Positions 57,762-64,000 of a stretch of 64,000 nt of DNA are shown here, piece after piece; the stretch's first letter is position 1, and each line of letters starts with the position of its first letter. The DNA lies in contig JAVHLP010000001.1 of assembly GCA_031082145.1 (NCBI GenBank), forward strand, positions 444,885-508,884. The letters are read 5' to 3'. The stretch is from a bacterium. GTDB taxonomy: Bacteria > Bacillota > Sulfobacillia > UBA995. The notes beneath the pieces were generated by a model, which was not told the DNA's origin, did no database searches, and saw only the letters and a program-made list of their open reading frames with translations. A program made the position numbers and the translations under genes.

Positions 57762-59141
57762 CTACTCCAAGCCAAGCAGCGGGATCAAGCTCTCGCAGTT
57801 TGCCTGGGCTTCAACCCTGGCCAACCATTCCGCCACGCCCAAGGCCTTCTGACCCAGGACCGGCACCGCCAGGCGCCCGAACTTGGCCGCAACTTGGGGC
57901 CCGTCCAAGCTCTCAGACGGTGCGGTGGCGACGGCTGTGTGCTCAGATCCATCCCTCAGCACAACGCGGCATCCGGCCCAGCGTCCACCCAGGCGTTCGG
58001 GTTCCGGCGTCTCGACGGCGCGCCCGCGAACCTTGTCGGCCGTCTGCCACAGCTCCGAGCGGTCCCAGTTGCCCTTGTCCAGCCACTCGTAGCCCGGCGT
58101 TACCCCGAGCACCAGCAAGGCGACGGTGTAGGGCAGGCTGAACTGGGCGTCAACAACGTCTTGGGGCCGGTAGACAAGGAAGTCACGGATGAGGTCGGGG
58201 TCGCTGGCCACCTCGATCATCATCACATCAGTCGTATCGGGGTGTCCCGCCTCGGCCAGTGCCCGCCGGACGGCCCCTAGCGCCGCGTGGATGTGCCGGC
58301 AGCAGGGATAGGGCTTCACATCGACCTGTGTCAACCGCCACTGCGTCCCCAGGCCGTCGCAGAAACGGTCGGGGTCGCAGTTGTCCGAGCCGGCCATCCG
58401 CCAGAACCCCCGATCGCCGTCCAGTAGGGTGCGATTCCCTCGGAACCCCTGGCCGGCAAGGTTGACCGCCAGATAGCCGCCCAGCGCGGCCCAGCCGTAG
58501 TTGTTCTTGATCCAGCTGTAGGGCCGGTCCTGGCGGCCCGACTTGCGGACGAAGGGAACAGTGGCGTGAGGCCCGGTCAAAGCCAGCGCATCGGCCATTT
58601 CAGCTGCAGAAAGACCCGCCAGCAACCCGAGAGCAACGGTGGTTCCAAAGATCTGAAAGGTGGAGTAGCCGGCCACCACCCTTGACCGCTCGCGGCTCGA
58701 CCGGCAGCCCTCGGCGATCCGAATGGACACCTCGTAGGCCGCGATCACCGATCGCAACACTGCCGCTCCCGACGACCCGCCGGCCATGGCCCAGGTCAGG
58801 GCAGGAGGTACAATGGTGGCCCCGGGATGGCCGGTGACATCGTGGACATCGTCGAAGTCAAGGCAGTTGGCCAGGTAGGAATTGACATAGATAGCCCAGG
58901 GCAGGGTGGTCTTGTCCCGGGACCCCATGATGGGAAGCGACCCTTCTCTCTCTTCCTCAAAGGCCATCCGGATGGCCGCCTGCCCGAAGGGCGTTCGCTG
59001 GCCGCCAATGGCACAGCCCACCGAGTCAAGAATCAAGGTCTTGGCTTTGTCCACCACATCGCAAGGCACATCCTCGAGCCGGAGGTCTCGGGCGAACTCC
59101 GCTAGACTCTCAGCCGTCGTCCGCGTTGTCAATCCCCTCAC
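57762..59141 (-). CDS. MmgE/PrpD family protein
   Basis: The 459-residue protein has the MmgE/PrpD pattern: LILDSVGCAIGGQRTPFG, the LDFDDVHDVTGHPGATIVPPAL segment, HATVPFVRKSGR and KPYPCCRHIHAAL. Known members are 2-methylcitrate dehydratase, cis-aconitate decarboxylase and iminodisuccinate epimerase, so dehydration, decarboxylation or epimerisation of a di- or tricarboxylate is possible. GTG 59141 starts 6 bases after the 2Fe-2S gene. With the flavoprotein next to it, an oxidation of an iminodicarboxylate or a related amino acid derivative is conceivable (inference). Confidence 0.92.
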   Translation of the reverse strand: MRGLTTRTTAESLAEFARDLRLEDVPCDVVDKAKTLILDSVGCAIGGQRTPFGQAAIRMAFEEEREGSLPIMGSRDKTTLPWAIYVNSYLANCLDFDDVHDVTGHPGATIVPPALTWAMAGGSSGAAVLRSVIAAYEVSIRIAEGCRSSRERSRVVAGYSTFQIFGTTVALGLLAGLSAAEMADALALTGPHATVPFVRKSGRQDRPYSWIKNNYGWAALGGYLAVNLAGQGFRGNRTLLDGDRGFWRMAGSDNCDPDRFCDGLGTQWRLTQVDVKPYPCCRHIHAALGAVRRALAEAGHPDTTDVMMIEVASDPDLIRDFLVYRPQDVVDAQFSLPYTVALLVLGVTPGYEWLDKGNWDRSELWQTADKVRGRAVETPEPERLGGRWAGCRVVLRDGSEHTAVATAPSESLDGPQVAAKFGRLAVPVLGQKALGVAEWLARVEAQANCESLIPLLGLE

Positions 59142-59147
59142 CCCCGC

Positions 59148-59531
59148 CTAACCGTGGTCGTCTGCCTGACCGTGAGGATCGCTTTCAAAGACCACCGGGG
59201 GACCCGGGGGCAGATCGTAGTCGTGCTCCACCACCAGGTCTCGCACTACCTTCTCGCCCGGCGCGGGGCCGATCTCAACCGTATCCCCCAGGCCGCGCAC
59301 CGGGGTGAAGCAACTCATCGAGCGCTTGCCGTTGACCACGAGGAAGCAGGCGTGGCAGACTCCATCACGGCAGATGAGATTGCGGAAGGCCAGACTTGGG
59401 TCCAGGTTCTCGTATACATAGTTGAGTACGTCGAGCACCCTCAGCATCCCGGCTCTTGGCACCCGGTAGGTCTGCCGGTAGGCTCCGGCCGGAGGGGCCT
59501 GCCTGATGATCACGACCGTGATCTCTCCCAT
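59148..59531 (-). CDS. 2Fe-2S ferredoxin-domain protein (truncated SdhB/FrdB type)
   Basis: The 127-residue protein corresponds to the N-terminal plant-type [2Fe-2S] domain of succinate dehydrogenase/fumarate reductase iron-sulfur subunits. Cysteines lie in LICRDGVCHACFLVV (residues 54, 59, 62) and SMSCFTP (74). The C-terminal [4Fe-4S]/[3Fe-4S] domain is absent and no membrane anchor gene follows. ATG 59531 lies one base after the flavoprotein stop. It probably carries electrons to or from the flavoprotein in the cytosol. Confidence 0.88.
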   Translation of the reverse strand: MGEITVVIIRQAPPAGAYRQTYRVPRAGMLRVLDVLNYVYENLDPSLAFRNLICRDGVCHACFLVVNGKRSMSCFTPVRGLGDTVEIGPAPGEKVVRDLVVEHDYDLPPGPPVVFESDPHGQADDHG

Positions 59532-59532
59532 A

Positions 59533-61251
59533 TCACCCCTCGACCTCCTCTGGAGCAACATGGGGAAACTCGACCGGCACAGTTTCCATCTCGATTTGGT
59601 TTCCCTTCTTCCTGCAGACGATGTTCCGGAGCCAGTTCGGGTTGTCGGGACGGGGGCAGTCGGCGCGGAAGTGGCAACCCCGGCTCTCTGTCCGTTCGAG
59701 CGCTCCCCGGAAGAAGGCCCGGGCCAGTTCGAGCATGTTCTGTAATTGGATAGCGTCAACCAGTTCCAGGTTGAACACCCGCTCGGTGGCAGCCAATCGC
59801 ACTCGTCCAGCCAGTTCGCCAAGCTCGTCGAGTTCCTGCAGCCCCGAGCTGAGGCCTTGGTGGTCACGGACAATGCCCATTCTCCGCCAGAATAGATCTT
59901 GCAGGCTTCGGACGAGCTTGATGGGCCTGACTCCCTCCCCCGGTCCCGCAGTCCACGCGCCGATGCTCCTACGCAACTCGCTCACCGCATCTGGAGCCTT
60001 CCCACCGTTCCCGCGCGCCCAACCAGCCGCGACCTCGCCGGCTATCTCGCCGAAGACCACGCACTCAGCTAGCGCGTTTCCTCCTATGCGATTGGCGCCG
60101 TGCAGCCCACCGGCCGCCTCGCCGCACGCAAAGAGGCCGGGCACGCTGGTACTCGTGTCCAGGTTCACCCGGATGCCGCCGATGGTGAAGTGATACGTTG
60201 GAGCGACCTCCACCCGGTCAGTGTCTATGCCTAGGCGCTGGGGCATAACGTAGGACCGCGCGCGGTGTTTCTTGACTTCCTCCCACCCGGCGACCTGAGA
60301 AGTGTCCAGGTAGACACCGCCGTGCTCGGTTCCCCTGCCCTCCGCTATCTCCTGGTAGATGGCTCGGGACAGGAGGTCGCGGGGTACGTTCTCCTTCTCT
60401 CGGGGGTAGTACCGCTCCATGAAGCGCTCACCGTTGGCATTGTACAGCCGCAGTCCGTACTTCCAGAGCGCGCTCGTCGCCAAGGCCAGCCCTCTCAGCG
60501 ACTCGGGGTGGACAAACGCCGTCGGGAAGAACTGGTGCATCTCCGGCGCAATCAACTCGGCTCCGGCCCGGAGCGCAAGAGCCATACCATCGCCGGTGGC
60601 ACCTGTGTCCATGTCGGTCACCCGGCACATCGCCCCGCAGCCACCGGTGGCGATGATCACCGCACCCGCGTCGACTTGGCCGAGCCGACCAGTACGAAGG
60701 TTGACGCCGCTAACTCCCACGACCGGTCCCTCGCGGTCGCGAATCAGCGACGCAACCAGGAAATCCTCCAGTAACATCACGTTGACCCGGCTGGGACGGA
60801 GGAGTTCCCTCACTAGCGCGCGCTGCACCATCTGGCCTGTCTTCTGATTGTAGTGAACACCGCGATCACGCGAGTGCCCCGGTGTGGGGAGTTGGTAGAA
60901 GCGGCCACCTTTCTTGTACCAGTTGAGGCCATAGCGCTCCAGATCGTAGACCGAGCGAGGAGCTCTCTCGGCCATGAGCATAGCCATTCGCTGGTCTCCC
61001 AGATAGCGGCCTTCTACGACAGTGTCCCTCATGTGATGGTACACGCTGTCTGACGGATCGGCGTGGCCCAGGGCGGCCGCGTATACCACTCCCCCTAGGT
61101 TGGTGGTACCCGACCGCCCCAACGGTCCCTTGGTGATGAGGCAGACTTGGGCCGCAGCCTCCGAGGCGGCGATAGCGGCACGACAGCCGGCGGCACCGCT
61201 GCCGATCACCAGCACGTCGCACAGGTATCGTTCCACCTCCTGATCGAACAC
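59533..61251 (-). CDS. FAD-dependent oxidoreductase, SdhA/FrdA/NadB-like flavoprotein
   Basis: The 572-residue flavoprotein has the FAD-binding VLVIGSGAAGCRAAIAA (from about residue 14), TYHFTIGGIRVN and CGEAAGGLHGANRIGGNALAECVVFGEIAG, and a C-terminal helical domain. In SdhA/FrdA the FAD is covalently held by the His of RSHT; here the motif reads RSGT, so FAD is probably non-covalent, as in L-aspartate oxidase and adenylylsulfate reductase. GTG start with AAGGAG upstream. It likely oxidises or reduces an organic acid or amino acid with the 2Fe-2S partner. Substrate is unknown. Confidence 0.9.
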   Translation of the reverse strand: MFDQEVERYLCDVLVIGSGAAGCRAAIAASEAAAQVCLITKGPLGRSGTTNLGGVVYAAALGHADPSDSVYHHMRDTVVEGRYLGDQRMAMLMAERAPRSVYDLERYGLNWYKKGGRFYQLPTPGHSRDRGVHYNQKTGQMVQRALVRELLRPSRVNVMLLEDFLVASLIRDREGPVVGVSGVNLRTGRLGQVDAGAVIIATGGCGAMCRVTDMDTGATGDGMALALRAGAELIAPEMHQFFPTAFVHPESLRGLALATSALWKYGLRLYNANGERFMERYYPREKENVPRDLLSRAIYQEIAEGRGTEHGGVYLDTSQVAGWEEVKKHRARSYVMPQRLGIDTDRVEVAPTYHFTIGGIRVNLDTSTSVPGLFACGEAAGGLHGANRIGGNALAECVVFGEIAGEVAAGWARGNGGKAPDAVSELRRSIGAWTAGPGEGVRPIKLVRSLQDLFWRRMGIVRDHQGLSSGLQELDELGELAGRVRLAATERVFNLELVDAIQLQNMLELARAFFRGALERTESRGCHFRADCPRPDNPNWLRNIVCRKKGNQIEMETVPVEFPHVAPEEVEG

Positions 61252-61274
61252 CGAAACCAGCTCCTTCCTACGAG

Positions 61275-62468
61275 TCAGGCCACAACACCAGCCCTGAGCA
61301 TTATCAACGCGTAGACCCGGGAAGCCAGCAGTAGCTGGTCGATCTCAAGAAACTCGTTCTCCTTGTGAGCGTTGCCCCGCTCGAGATCGCCTGGGCCAAA
61401 GCCAACGCCCTTCAGCCCACGCTTGAAGATAGGCGCCAAATCGCCGGCGGCGATGGTCCCACCAATGGCCGGATCTTCCCCTAGCACGTCCCTGGCGGCT
61501 GTCCGCACCACCGTCAACACCGGGTCAGTATCCGGCACACTAACCGGCTCATCCCGCATGATGACCGCGAGGTCGGCATCGAGCTTGGCGTCAGAGCGCT
61601 TCATCTCGGCCAGGATCGCCTTCATGTGCTGGTACACGGCTTCAGTGGTCTGACCCGGAACCAGCCGCATATCGATACCGAGTTCACAGAGATCAGCCAC
61701 CATGTTGTACCTGAGATCCGGCCCGGCGTGGACCCAGCCGAAGTTCATGGTGAAGTCGTTCAGGATGGGGTGACTCTGGTAGGGTACACCCTTGTCCTCC
61801 AGGTTCACAACGTAGCGGCTGGCACGGGTAATCGCGTTAACTCCCTTGTAGGGCATGCTCCCGTGAGCGGTCTGTCCCCTCACGGTCAGTTTCGTCCAGA
61901 GTACCCCTTTGAAGTGAGCTTTTATCTCCATGTCCGAGTGAACGCAGTAGATGCAGAGGTCAGGGTTGACGTGGCCGTTTTCCACCAGGAACCTCATTCC
62001 CCAGCGCCCGCCAACCTCTTCATCGACCGTCCCGACCACGTTGATATCGCCACGCAACTGGACGCCTGCCTCGCGGATAGCCCTGATGGCCACGAGGGTT
62101 GAGGCGATTCCTCCGCCCTTCGAGTCCATGACGCCGCGCCCGTAGATCTTGCCGTCGATGACTTCTCCCCCGTAGGGATCGGTGATCCACTTGGCCAGAT
62201 CGCCTGGAGGCACTGTGTCCAGGTGCCCCGAGAACTGGACCCGCGGACCCCCGCCAACCCCCTTGAGCACCCCGACGGCGTTGGGCCGCGCTGGCTGTCC
62301 CTCAATACCCTGGGCCTGCATGCCCAGTTCCTTCATGCTGGCGACGCAGAAGTCCGAAACCTCCTTCTCCTTACCTGTCTCCGACGGGCGCCGCACCAGT
62401 TCCCTGGACAAGGACACCAGGTCACTCTCGGTAATACGAGCCAATACCGCCTTCTCGAGCTCCGTCAC
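61275..62468 (-). CDS. M20 family peptidase/deacylase (ArgE/DapE type), copy 2
   Basis: The 397-residue enzyme has FSGHLDTVPPGD, GVMDSKGGGIASTLVAI and TVDEEVGGRWGM. It is the paralogue of the product of 56534-57739 with the same C-terminal FGPGDLERGNAHKENEFLE. GTG start follows GGAGG by 9 bases and overlaps the GntR stop by 4 bases, so the regulator and the hydrolase are coupled. It is likely an N-acyl-amino-acid or dipeptide hydrolase in the cytosol. Confidence 0.92.
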   Translation of the reverse strand: MTELEKAVLARITESDLVSLSRELVRRPSETGKEKEVSDFCVASMKELGMQAQGIEGQPARPNAVGVLKGVGGGPRVQFSGHLDTVPPGDLAKWITDPYGGEVIDGKIYGRGVMDSKGGGIASTLVAIRAIREAGVQLRGDINVVGTVDEEVGGRWGMRFLVENGHVNPDLCIYCVHSDMEIKAHFKGVLWTKLTVRGQTAHGSMPYKGVNAITRASRYVVNLEDKGVPYQSHPILNDFTMNFGWVHAGPDLRYNMVADLCELGIDMRLVPGQTTEAVYQHMKAILAEMKRSDAKLDADLAVIMRDEPVSVPDTDPVLTVVRTAARDVLGEDPAIGGTIAAGDLAPIFKRGLKGVGFGPGDLERGNAHKENEFLEIDQLLLASRVYALIMLRAGVVA

Positions 62469-63187
62469 GCACCGTTCCCTCCCTCGGTTTGTTGCCGAAC
62501 CACGTCCGAGATCTGTCTCAGCAGTTGCACAGCCAGCTCAACGGTCCGCTCCATGTCTCGCTGAATCGCCTTCTTCATGCCGTCAACATCACCCGCCGTC
62601 AAGGCCTCGAGGATGGCGGTGTGCCCGTCCAAGGCCTTGTCCAATCCCTCCCAGTGGATCATCGGTTCGATGTAGCAGTTGCTCCTATCACGCAACCTTG
62701 GCAGCAAGTCCTCAAGATAGGGGTTCCCGGTCAGGCGGTAGATACCCAGGTGAAAGGCCCGGTTAAGCTTGCGGACTTCCTTCAACACAGCGGGATCGCC
62801 CCTGTGGACGGCCTTGAGGACAGAGTGGTGGCACTCCACGATGGGGGCAAGCTTCGACCGGGTGAGGTTGGCAACGGCCAGTTCACATGCAAGCATCTCA
62901 AGGGGGCGCCGCACTGCGTACAGGTTGTGAATGTCACCTATGGACAGCTCGGTGACGGTCACGCGCTTCCGCGGCAGGAGCCGGACAAAGCCGTCTGCTA
63001 CCAGTTGTCTCAGGGCTTCCCGGACCGGTGTCCGGCTGACCTGCAGTTTCTGCGCCAACGAGTCCACAATCAGGCGCTCGCCGGGCCGCAGTTCCCCGGT
63101 CAGGATCATCTCCTTGGTCCGGTCGTACACGTGTTCCACGAGCGATGGCAGAGGTGACAGCGATTCAGGGTCGCGGATATTGCTCAC
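62465..63187 (-). CDS. GntR family (FadR/FCD type) transcriptional regulator
   Basis: The 240-residue protein has an N-terminal winged helix (LIVDSLAQKLQVSRTPVREALRQLVADGFVRLLPRKRVTVTEL) and a helical FCD ligand-binding domain with metal-type residues in LNRAFHLGIYRLTGN and LDGHTAILEAL. FCD regulators sense organic acids or amino acids and usually repress the adjacent operon. It is first in the catabolic operon, and a consensus GntR-type palindrome lies 7 bases before the GTG start. Autorepression with release by the substrate is the likely mode. Confidence 0.93.
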   Translation of the reverse strand: MSNIRDPESLSPLPSLVEHVYDRTKEMILTGELRPGERLIVDSLAQKLQVSRTPVREALRQLVADGFVRLLPRKRVTVTELSIGDIHNLYAVRRPLEMLACELAVANLTRSKLAPIVECHHSVLKAVHRGDPAVLKEVRKLNRAFHLGIYRLTGNPYLEDLLPRLRDRSNCYIEPMIHWEGLDKALDGHTAILEALTAGDVDGMKKAIQRDMERTVELAVQLLRQISDVVRQQTEGGNGA

Positions 63188-63193
63188 CCCCTC

Positions 63194-63203
63194 TTGTATA
63201 CAA
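63194..63203. promoter_or_regulatory. GntR-type operator palindrome
   Basis: TTGTATACAA, a perfect 10-base palindrome fitting the GntR consensus (yGTM / KACy), close to the GntR start in an AT-rich patch. A second, imperfect site (GTATTCCATAC) lies at about 63219-63229. A -10-like TATATT is adjacent, but no -35 was clear. Confidence 0.65.
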
Positions 63204-63301
63204 TATATTCCGTGTCATGTATTCCATACTGTTCAGTCATATTCCTGCCTTCACCGGCAAGCTCTCTTGGGATCGGTCCGGTGCAGCTCCGGGGGCTAGG
63301 G

Positions 63302-64000
63302 CTAGGTAGTCAGGCGCTGCTCAAACAAATAGCGATCCCGGCTATCCACGAGGACCGTAACGACCCTCTGACCCGGTCCGAGTTCCCTGGCCACCCGGAG
63401 AGCTGCAAGCACGTTGGCTCCTGACGACAAGCCGCAGAACAGGCCTTCTTCTCTGGCCAGGCGGTAGGCTGTGGTAATGGCCTCCGCCTCGTCTGCGACC
63501 ACCACTTGGTCAGCAACCCTCTGCTCAAACATCTCGCGCAGGATGCCCCCGCTTATGCCTTCTATCACGGGGACTCTTAGCTTGCCATCCTTGATGGACC
63601 GGGAGTTCTCCGGCTCCACCGCGACGATCCGCACCGACGGGTTGGCGGCTCGGACGGCCTGGGCCACGCCGACCAGCGTGCCTGCCGTGCCAACGGCGGC
63701 CACGAAGGCATCCACCCTGCCGCCGGTCTGCTCGAGAATCTCTCTGCCAGTGGTCTCACGGTGCGCGGCCACGTTAGACGGATTGCTGAACTGCCTGGCC
63801 CACCAAGTGTTGCCTCGAGCCTCCTCATCGCGGCATATCTGCCGGGGCACGAGTTCAGCGATCCCACCGTGAACCCCCTTGCTCCCGGCGGCATGGGCTG
63901 CACCATCAACATCAACCGAAACCACCTCGGCGCCGTAGCTTCGGCAGATGCGCAGCCGCTCCTCGCTGGCCGCCGATCCGGGGACGTAGAGGGTGACCGG
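63302..64000 (-). CDS. Cysteine synthase family PLP enzyme (partial, runs off the window end)
   Basis: The frame is open to base 64000, giving the last 232 residues. They contain TLYVPGSAASEERLRICRSYGAEVV, QFSNPSNVAAHRETTGREI, VAAVGTAGTLVGVAQAVR and GLFCGLSSGANVLAALRVA, the patterns of the O-acetylserine sulfhydrylase / cystathionine beta-synthase fold. The GTAGT loop binds the PLP phosphate. The substrate could be O-acetylserine or another beta-substituted amino acid. It lies upstream of the GntR operon and on the same strand. The PLP Lys and start are outside the window. Confidence 0.9.
   Translation of the reverse strand, partial: PVTLYVPGSAASEERLRICRSYGAEVVSVDVDGAAHAAGSKGVHGGIAELVPRQICRDEEARGNTWWARQFSNPSNVAAHRETTGREILEQTGGRVDAFVAAVGTAGTLVGVAQAVRAANPSVRIVAVEPENSRSIKDGKLRVPVIEGISGGILREMFEQRVADQVVVADEAEAITTAYRLAREEGLFCGLSSGANVLAALRVARELGPGQRVVTVLVDSRDRYLFEQRLTT

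Noticed and set aside
1-64000. CRISPR arrays, tRNA or rRNA genes, insertion sequences, replication origin
   Set aside because: I read all intergenic regions for regular repeats, T-loop-like GGTTCRA motifs, transposase-like ORFs with terminal repeats and DnaA-box clusters; none was convincing. Short tRNAs could still be missed without a covariance search.

Overview
This 64 kb window comes from a high-GC bacterium. I see no rRNA, tRNA, CRISPR array or intact insertion sequence. The gene set points to an anaerobic, amino-acid-fermenting member of the Bacillota (Firmicutes), possibly thermophilic. The evidence is a split glycine dehydrogenase (gcvPA/gcvPB), a lysine-fermentation operon with adenosylcobalamin aminomutase, a TIGR01440/YwlG protein, non-pyrrolysine MttB-family methyltransferases, an aldehyde:ferredoxin oxidoreductase of the tungsten type, many small Fe-S proteins and no respiratory chain. 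The lineage is inferred from gene content only. GTG, TTG and even CTG starts are frequent, so several starts are moved from the ORF track to codons behind a Shine-Dalgarno (SD) site.

Layout. 0-4 kb, plus strand: the end of one MttB-family gene and a complete second one, an ArsR-type regulator with a clear promoter and direct-repeat operator candidate, a small membrane protein and an aldo/keto reductase. 5-13 kb, minus strand: a tightly overlapping lysine-degradation operon, kdd-kamC-kamB-kamD-kamE-kal-kce, with no kamA. 13-24.9 kb, minus strand: a DUF6794 gene; gcvPA-gcvPB followed by an AcoX-like kinase and YwlG; a sodium/solute symporter with a small partner; two M20 amidohydrolases; and a PucR regulator. 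A D-threonine-aldolase-like gene is divergent from the regulator. 26-29.7 kb: a DedA protein and an ECF sigma / anti-sigma / bactofilin-like / DUF4097 envelope module. 29.8-33 kb: peptide-type ABC permeases and binding protein without ATPases. 33-38 kb: phosphohexomutase, Fe-S proteins and a decayed MFS gene.

38.3-46.5 kb: a structured leader and short repeats; a PIG-L / metallo-beta-lactamase-fold / MATE plus-strand operon; an ArsR gene with a near-consensus promoter and a Cys-rich small protein; and a moaD-like / Fe-alcohol dehydrogenase / SCP2 / AOR operon. 46.7-52 kb: a DUF3798 ABC transporter operon with a palindrome inside its promoter, a leader ORF and a strong intercistronic hairpin. 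52-53 kb: a GNAT gene with an apparent CTG start and a glyA remnant. 53-63.2 kb: a minus-strand catabolic island (GntR, M20, flavoprotein, 2Fe-2S protein, MmgE/PrpD, M20, peptide-type permeases, binding protein). The window ends inside a cysteine-synthase-family gene.

Together the genes describe uptake of peptides or modified amino acids, hydrolysis by M20 enzymes, and fermentation of the released amino acids: lysine by the Kam/Kdd/Kce/Kal route and glycine through GcvP. AOR and Fe-ADH could handle aldehyde/alcohol redox balance. All pathway links between operons are inference.
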